From positions 90,449,324-90,513,323 of the forward strand of contig NC_067474.1 of assembly GCF_947179515.1 (NCBI RefSeq): 64,000 bases of DNA, written 5' to 3'. Below are positions 58,699 through 64,000 of this stretch, piece after piece. The stretch is from Apodemus sylvaticus (Eukaryota; Chordata; Mammalia; Rodentia; Muridae). Both the position numbers and the translations under genes were made by a program. The notes beneath the pieces were generated by a model, which did not search any database, had not been told where the DNA came from, and saw only the letters and a list, made by a program, of their open reading frames with translations. Each line of letters begins with the position of its first letter. Positions within the stretch are counted from its first letter, which is position 1.

Positions 58699-60428
58699 TT
58701 TTTATCCCAAAGCAAAAGAATATACCTTTTTTCTCAGCACCTCATGGTACCTTCTCCAAAATAGATCATATAGTTGGTCCCAAGACAAACCTCAACAAAT
58801 ATAAGAAGACTGAAATAATCCCATGCCTCCTATCAAATCACTATGGAGTAAAAGTGGTCTCTAATAACAATAAAAACAACAGAAAGTCCACATACACATG
58901 GAAACTGAACAGTACTCTACTCAATGATACCTTGGTCAAGGAAGAAATAAAGAAAGAAATCAAAGATTTCTTAGAATTTAATGAAAATGAAGGCACAACA
59001 TACACAAATCTATGGGACACAATGAAAGCAGTGCTAAGAGGAAAACTCATAGATTTGAGTGCCTCCAAAAAGAAATTTGAGAGAGCATACACTAGAAGAT
59101 TAACGGAACAACTGAAAAAGCCCTGGAACAAAAAGAAGCTAATTCACCCAGGAGGAGAAGAAGACAGGAAATCATCAAACTCATGGCTGAAATCAATCAA
59201 GTAGAAACCAAGAGAACCATACAAAGAATCAACAAAAACAAAAGCTGGTTCTTTGAAAAAATCAACAAGATAGATAAACCCTTAGCCAGACTAACCAAAG
59301 GGCATAGAGAAAGTATCCAAATAAACAAAATTAGACATGAAAATGGAGATATTACAACAGAAACTGAGGAAATTCAAAAAATCATCAGATCCCACTACAA
59401 AAACCTGTACTCAACACAACTGGAGAATCTGGAGGAAATGGACATTTTTTTAGACAGATACCAATTACCAAAATTAAACCAGGATCAAATAGACCATCTA
59501 ATCAGACCCATAACCCCTAAAGAAATAGAAGGGGTCATAGATAGGCGTCTGACCAAAAAAAGCACAGGACCAGATGGTTTCAGTGCAAAATTCTATCACA
59601 CCTTCAAAGAAGACTTAACACCAATACTCTTCAAACTTTTCCACCAAATACAAACAGAAGGAACACTACCCAACTCCTTCTTCGAAGCCAGATACCAAAA
59701 CCACACAAAGATCCAACTAAAAAAGAGAATTTCAGGCCATTTTCCCTTATGAACATCGATGCAAAAATACTAAATAAAATTCTTGCCCACTGAATTCAAG
59801 AACACATCAAAATGATCATCCACCATGATCAAGTAGGCTTCATCCCAGGGATGCAGTGATGGTTCAATATAAGGAAATCCATAAATGCTATTCACTACAT
59901 AAACAAACTCAAAGAAAAAAACCACATGATCATTTCATTAGATGCTGAAAAAAGCATTTGACAAAATTCAGCATCCTTTCATGCTAAAAGTCTTGGAAAG
60001 GACAGGAATTCAAGGCCCATATCTAAATATAGTAAAAGCAATCTACAGTAAACCGGTAGCCAACATCAAACTAAATGGAGAGAAACTTGAAGCAATCCCA
60101 CTAAAATCAGGGACTAGACAAGGCTGCACCCTCTCTCCATATCTTTTCAATACAGTTCTTGAAGTCCTAGCTAGAGTAATTAGAGAACAGAAGGAAGTCA
60201 AAGGGATACAAATTGGAAAGGAAGAATTCAAACTATCACTATTTGCAGATGATATGATTGTATACTTAAGTGACCCTAAAAACTCTACTAGAGAACTCCT
60301 ACAGCTGATAAACAACTTCAGCAAAGTGGCTGGCTACAAAATCAAAGCAAGCAAATCAGTAGCCTTTATATATTCAAAGGATAAGCAGACTGAGAAAGAA
60401 ATTAGGGAAATGACTCCCTTCACAATAA
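58591..60428 (+). pseudogene. L1 ORF2 endonuclease end and polymerase domain in the inverted part
   Basis: Three open runs cover it: 58854-59204, 59183-59752 and 59942-60428 (the frame continues into flanking T-rich DNA). Polymerase landmarks are present: STGPDGFSAKFYHTF (about 59561-59605), SGTRQGCTLSPYLFN (about 60107-60151) and the catalytic FADD at 60242-60253. Stops and a frameshift around 59750-59942 break it, and a TA array (58652-58694) replaces part of the endonuclease end. Because it is inverted and separated from ORF1 and promoter it is not functional. Confidence 0.93.
58652..58694. repeat. TA microsatellite grown inside an L1 ORF2
   Basis: About 21 TA units occupy the place where related L1s read ATATCTATAGAACATTTTA, so the array most likely expanded after insertion from a short TATCTATA seed. 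Confidence 0.93.
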
Positions 60429-60459
60429 CAAATGATATATTCTTTTTTTTTTGAAATTT

Positions 60460-60690
60460 TTTATCACATGTATTTATTGATTGGGGGAGGAGGACACAGA
60501 AGAGTGCACATATAGAAAGAAGTACAGAGGAAAACTTCTGAAAATCAGTTTTCTTTCCATTATGTAAATATAATCTTAATAAATATATTTAAAATGCACC
60601 AAAGCATAATGGACACTTCATGTTTGTGATACTAGGAAATGAACCAGTGGCCTCTTATGTGCCACTGAAATACTCTACCATGGAATTATA
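60460..60690 (-). mobile_element. Diverged B3-type SINE
   Basis: Reversed B3 order: TGTATTTATTGATTGGGGGA, GAGGAAAACTTCTGAAAATC, AGTTTTCTTTCCATTATGTAA, then after an unexplained gap GATACTAGGAAATGAACCAG and AATACTCTACCATGGAAT. Confidence 0.5.
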
Positions 60691-60732
60691 TTTTTAATTC
60701 CCTTTTCATTTTTTTATAAATATTTTTAATGT

Positions 60733-60850
60733 TGAGGCAGGTTCTCAGTCTTTATTCATGGCTGGCATGGAACACATTATGCAAATAAGGCCGGAACTCA
60801 TAGATATCTGAATACTTCTCCTTCCCAATTCCTGGAAAGTACTGTTTAAC
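60733..60850 (-). mobile_element. Old B1-like monomer
   Basis: TTGAGGCAGGTTCTCAGTCT, GGCTGGCATGGAACACATTA, GGCCGGAACTCATAGATATC and TTCCCAATTCCTGG follow reversed B1 order with heavy divergence. Confidence 0.5.
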
Positions 60851-60894
60851 ATCACACTCAGTTATATATGTATTTTAAAAATATCCTCAATGCA

Positions 60895-60920
60895 ATGTGT
60901 GTGTGTGTGTGTGTGTGTTG
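60895..60920. repeat. Short GT microsatellite
   Basis: About 12 GT units, followed by a second short GT run at 60935-60942. Confidence 0.9.
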
Positions 60921-61034
60921 TTTTGTCTCTCTGTGTGTGTTTTTACACATTTTTTTGGTATTCTTTTGTTTTTAAGAGGGATGAAAATAAGCTGGATTCT
61001 TCAGAAACTCAGCTATCAAAATACATATTTTGAG

Positions 61035-61146
61035 AAGTGGGTAGTTAGATGGAGGAAAGGAGAGGGGAGATGGGATAGGGGGTTTTGGAGGGAGTAGTAA
61101 CTAGAAAAGGGGGATAACATTTGAAATATAAATAAAGAAAAAAAAC
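61035..61146 (+). mobile_element. Short L1 3' tip
   Basis: G-rich tract, GGGGGATAACATTTGAAATA and AATAAAGAAAAAAAACC tail. 5'-truncated within the 3' UTR. Confidence 0.9.
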
Positions 61147-62719
61147 CAAAGTTAAATGTATCACACACTATCTTCTAACTTAGCCAGGTTTCAACTCAGG
61201 ACATCTGAATCCAAACTCTACTTTGTTTCTTTCCTTTCAAAATAACAATATATTAAGATGTTCAAAACTGAAAATATTATGCTTATTTAAATTTTAATTA
61301 GCTCCAACAGTCAGACTTCACCAGAAACTTATATGTGGCAAACAAACACACTGGTTAAAAATGGAGTTAAAACAAGTCAACAGAATGTTGCTAAAAGGAA
61401 GCATGACCTTCCATTTCTAGGACAGTAGGCCGGGTATTACACTAGTTTCCAATGAACACACTACACAAGAATAACATAATCTGAATCATTTATTATCTAT
61501 TTTTGTTGCACTCTCAAATCCACAAAATTTTTTTCTTAATATTCATTGGGAATCTTTATCCACCTGTGTGAAATAGTAATGGAAACATATAAAAATTCTC
61601 ACAAATGTTTTTCCCTATGTAGTGATATGAGTTTCTCTACTCATGAATCTAATTAAGGGCATCAGAGATATTTCATTTCTTCCTTCCTTTCTTTTATATA
61701 GTACATCAAGCTGTATGCTCACCAATATGAATAGTACCTTGAGGATACCTAGGTTAGTTCAATGTTTTTATCACTTTCCTGAATTAGCCACCTAAATTAT
61801 GACCTTTCATTTTCCAAATTCTCCTTTATATCATCATTAAACCTGTTCTACTAAAACATGTAATGCTATGCAACTTATTATTTAAAATTTCTTATTAAAT
61901 GTTTATTTTTGCTTCTAAACTTAAGCCTAGTGGTTAATGAAATAAACAAAACAATTTTTAGGTTAACCAGAGAATATTTATAACCATAGCCTCATTAACT
62001 CTTTTTCAAGAAAAAAAGATGTATATGATATGCAGTTTTGTTCTACCCAGAATAACCTTGTCCACAGTTTTAGTTTGACAAATTTTATTCATACTTCAAG
62101 ATACTTTCTTATAAAAGCAACACTTTCTGTGTTCCCATACTAAATGGAACTTATCACTCTGATTATCTTTCAAATACCTACATGTAGGGCAACCTTGGCT
62201 TACATTCTAGCAAGTGAGGAATCTTCTCATAGCTTTGAACATATGCAAATATTTTAGTAAATAAATGAATGAGAAAAATCAATATGTCTTAACCAATACT
62301 TTATGTTAACAGCCATCAAAATCTTGGAAAGGGGGACTTCTTGTCCTTGTATTACTGAGGAGAGGAAGCCAGAAAGTTCAGGAGTACAACATAAGATCTT
62401 GTCTTGAAAACAATTCATTAAATACTTAAAAAACTGTTAAACACATGAGTAATAATTTTTAAAATAATTACAAGAAATTTATTTCAGTACTGATTGAATA
62501 ATTTCCTCATCCTGGGAGGAAATTTTTCTATTTGTAGCAAGATAACAATTAAAATAAAATGCATTAATATTTTGGCAAGATACATATATATCCTCTATTC
62601 TATTTCCATGTTCCATGGAATGCCCAGTGATCTAATAAGGTAAACATGAGTAATAGAGTATCTGCTGAATGCCAAGAAAAAAGACAGTCATTCATGTAGT
62701 ACTCTTTTTAAAATTTATC
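61147..62719. other. Unique AT-rich stretch
   Basis: No gene or repeat recognised. Confidence 0.45.
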
Positions 62720-62812
62720 AGAAAGAAAGAAAGGAAAAAAGGAAGGAAGGAAGGAAGGAGAGGGAGAAGGAGAGGGAGAAAGAGAAGGAAAAGGAGAGGT
62801 AGGGAGAAGAAA
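62720..62812. repeat. Polypurine tract (GAAA/GGAA-rich)
   Basis: Bases 62720-62799 are all purine (80 nt), then one T and another 12 purines. It contains GAAA and GGAA tandem units and GGAGA mirror-like segments. Frames through it on either strand are low-complexity (Arg/Lys/Glu or Leu/Pro/Ser/Phe) and not genes. Confidence 0.96.
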
Positions 62813-63074
62813 TCAGGTTGCTGTACTGGTAGTGGAGGTCGCTTTCTGACATGTGGGAGGAATTTTGGGTGATAAACCACACTGGGGTGATGCTCAAGCA
62901 AGACATTGTAGTTATTCTTGCTGTGCTATATGTAAATACAGGTAGTTCCTGCATTATGCTGTGAGACCATTATGGAAACAAATTAGAAGTAAAATGATAA
63001 GAAGCAGATTATTTTCACCACATTCTCACATTAGGTAGTGCAAAGGTGAGAGCTATATTTTTGACCTCTAGATG

Positions 63075-63255
63075 GGGCTGGTGCACTAGCTTGACATTTG
63101 CACAAGTTGAAGCTTGGAGTTCCAAGTCATTGCCCCTAATAAAGCTAGAAACAGTGGAAGGAGCACTGACAATACAAAACAAAACAAAACAAAACAAAAC
63201 AAAACAAAACAAGACAAGACAAAACAAGACAAAACAAAATGAAATGAAACAAAAA
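63075..63255 (+). mobile_element. Possible tRNA-type SINE with AAAAC-repeat tail
   Basis: The tail is clear: AAAAC units from 63174 to about 63235, with AAGAC variants. The 100 bases before it (GGGGCTGGTGCACTAGCTTG, GCACAAGTTGAAGCTTGGAG, GAGTTCCAAGTC) loosely fit an ID/B4-type head. The SINE call is weak; the tandem tail is certain. Confidence 0.4.
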
Positions 63256-64000
63256 CCACAATATATTTATTTCAGCATTTAGAAACAAAGAAAGTAGGGA
63301 GTCTTGTGTACAATATCAGGTGGCTATGCTTTTTACACTGAAGAGTGATCAATATACAAAATTCTGGTGCTTTATATTTTCTTAGCTTTTACGGGTATAG
63401 TAATGGAATCTGTAAGAAAATCCCAAAGAAGAGTTAGCAATGTAATAATGTATACCTTCAATGTATAATGGTGTATACTGTCATTCACATGTAGCCTGGA
63501 CTCTTCATATGTATCCATGCTATGCAAATGAATATCCCAAATAATAATTGTTTGTTACAAAATAGAACTGATGAAAAACTTAGTGGTGAATATCTTTTAA
63601 AACTGAGGTTCATGGTACACTATAACCTGTGAAGGGAAGGCTGGGCCAAAGTTATCTGTCAAGACAAAAAAGTTTGTCCCTTCCCTGGAGCATCTCTTCA
63701 CCTGGGTGCTAAATATCATGGTTGCTACCTATTTGGTTATGGATTATCAAACATTGTACTTTAATATATGAGTATTTCACTGGAATGTAAATAAAGTGGA
63801 AAAAATAACAGGGAATGTGGCTTCATATGTTCTGATTCTGTAATAGACAGACTAGAGAATGTTAAGGTCTCTCCTGGTTGGTAGTAGGATTCACGAAGAG
63901 GATTTTACTTATACAGCTTAGAGTGAAACTAAGGCAAAATTATAACTGTACCTTTACTTTGAGGGTATTTAGAGTTTAACTTAGACGATCAAATCTTCTT
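63256..64000. other. Unique AT-rich stretch to window end
   Basis: Nothing recognised. Confidence 0.45.

Larger units (their letters stand above)
56769..60448 (-). mobile_element. 3.6-kb reverse-strand L1 with inverted 5' half and 20-bp target duplication
   Basis: CAAATGATATATTCTTTTTT is exact at 56769-56788 and 60429-60448 and bounds the element (56789-60428). From 56789 to about 58590 it is minus-sense: poly-A tail, 3' UTR, ORF2 end. From about 58591 to 60428 it is plus-sense, ORF2 from the endonuclease region (GAAACAGAAACTAAACAGGG) to the end of the polymerase domain (TTCACAATA). In L1 coordinates the sense part begins at the same CACAATA where the inverted part ends, so almost nothing was lost at the switch. 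It is among the least decayed L1s here. Confidence 0.97.

Noticed and set aside
62669..62954. Open frames rich in Arg/Lys/Glu (plus) or Leu/Pro/Ser/Phe (minus)
   Set aside because: They are translations of a polypurine microsatellite.
63015..63282. Open frames through the AAAAC array
   Set aside because: Simple-repeat translations without family resemblance.
1..64000. tRNA or other structured RNA genes
   Set aside because: The only tRNA-like sequences are SINE heads (B3, B4 types); none has an intact cloverleaf that I could support.

Overview
This window is intergenic DNA from a murine rodent, most likely Mus. It holds B1 SINEs with the modern mouse consensus, B3- and B4-type SINEs, and many LINE-1 copies with mouse-type ORF2 C-termini and G-rich 3' UTRs. 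Much older Lx-type L1 tails and long CA, TA and GA microsatellites fill most of the rest. The unique sequence is AT-rich. I found no protein-coding exon, rRNA or tRNA gene that I can defend. The only proteins recognisable by family are broken L1 ORF1 and ORF2 remnants.

Layout. 1-1110: the 3' end of an L1 that enters from outside the window. 1.1-20.5 kb: unique AT-rich sequence with scattered old repeats. These are an RMER1-like element, a B1 with a perfect 15-bp target duplication, L1/Lx 3' ends at about 4.2, 5.0, 7.6-9.0, 10.0-10.7 and 12.4 kb, an ancient L1 at about 10.9 kb, SINEs at 13.1-16.2 kb, and three copies of one unnamed rodent repeat. 20.5-36.2 kb: a deep nest of L1s. An old L1 (about 21.9-36 kb) appears split by a near-full-length L1 (called L1-A here, about 23.06-33.5 kb, about 6.0 kb of its own sequence). 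L1-A is itself split by four younger L1 insertions, two of which have inverted 5' ends, and one of those carries a B1. 36-42 kb: Lx tails and SINEs. 42.77-44.17 kb: a diverged tandem array with a period near 160 bp, followed by an internal L1 fragment and then an inverted copy of the array unit. 45-56 kb: more L1 and Lx tails, a B1, and long CA and CT/CA microsatellites. 56.8-60.4 kb: a 3.6-kb minus-strand L1 whose 5' half is inverted, flanked by a 20-bp target duplication. 60.4-64 kb: old SINEs, an L1 tip, an 80-nt pure purine tract and an AAAAC array.

Nothing here works together as a pathway. The window records repeated retrotransposition, often L1 into L1. The best candidates for something undescribed are the 160-bp array with its inverted copy and captured L1 piece, and the nested and inverted L1s whose breakpoints can be read almost to the base. 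A few unique, less AT-rich patches (about 4.55-4.89, 6.7-7.1, 44.7-44.95, 47.4-47.7 and 52.1-52.4 kb) could be retrocopies, exons or regulatory elements, but the sequence alone does not establish this.
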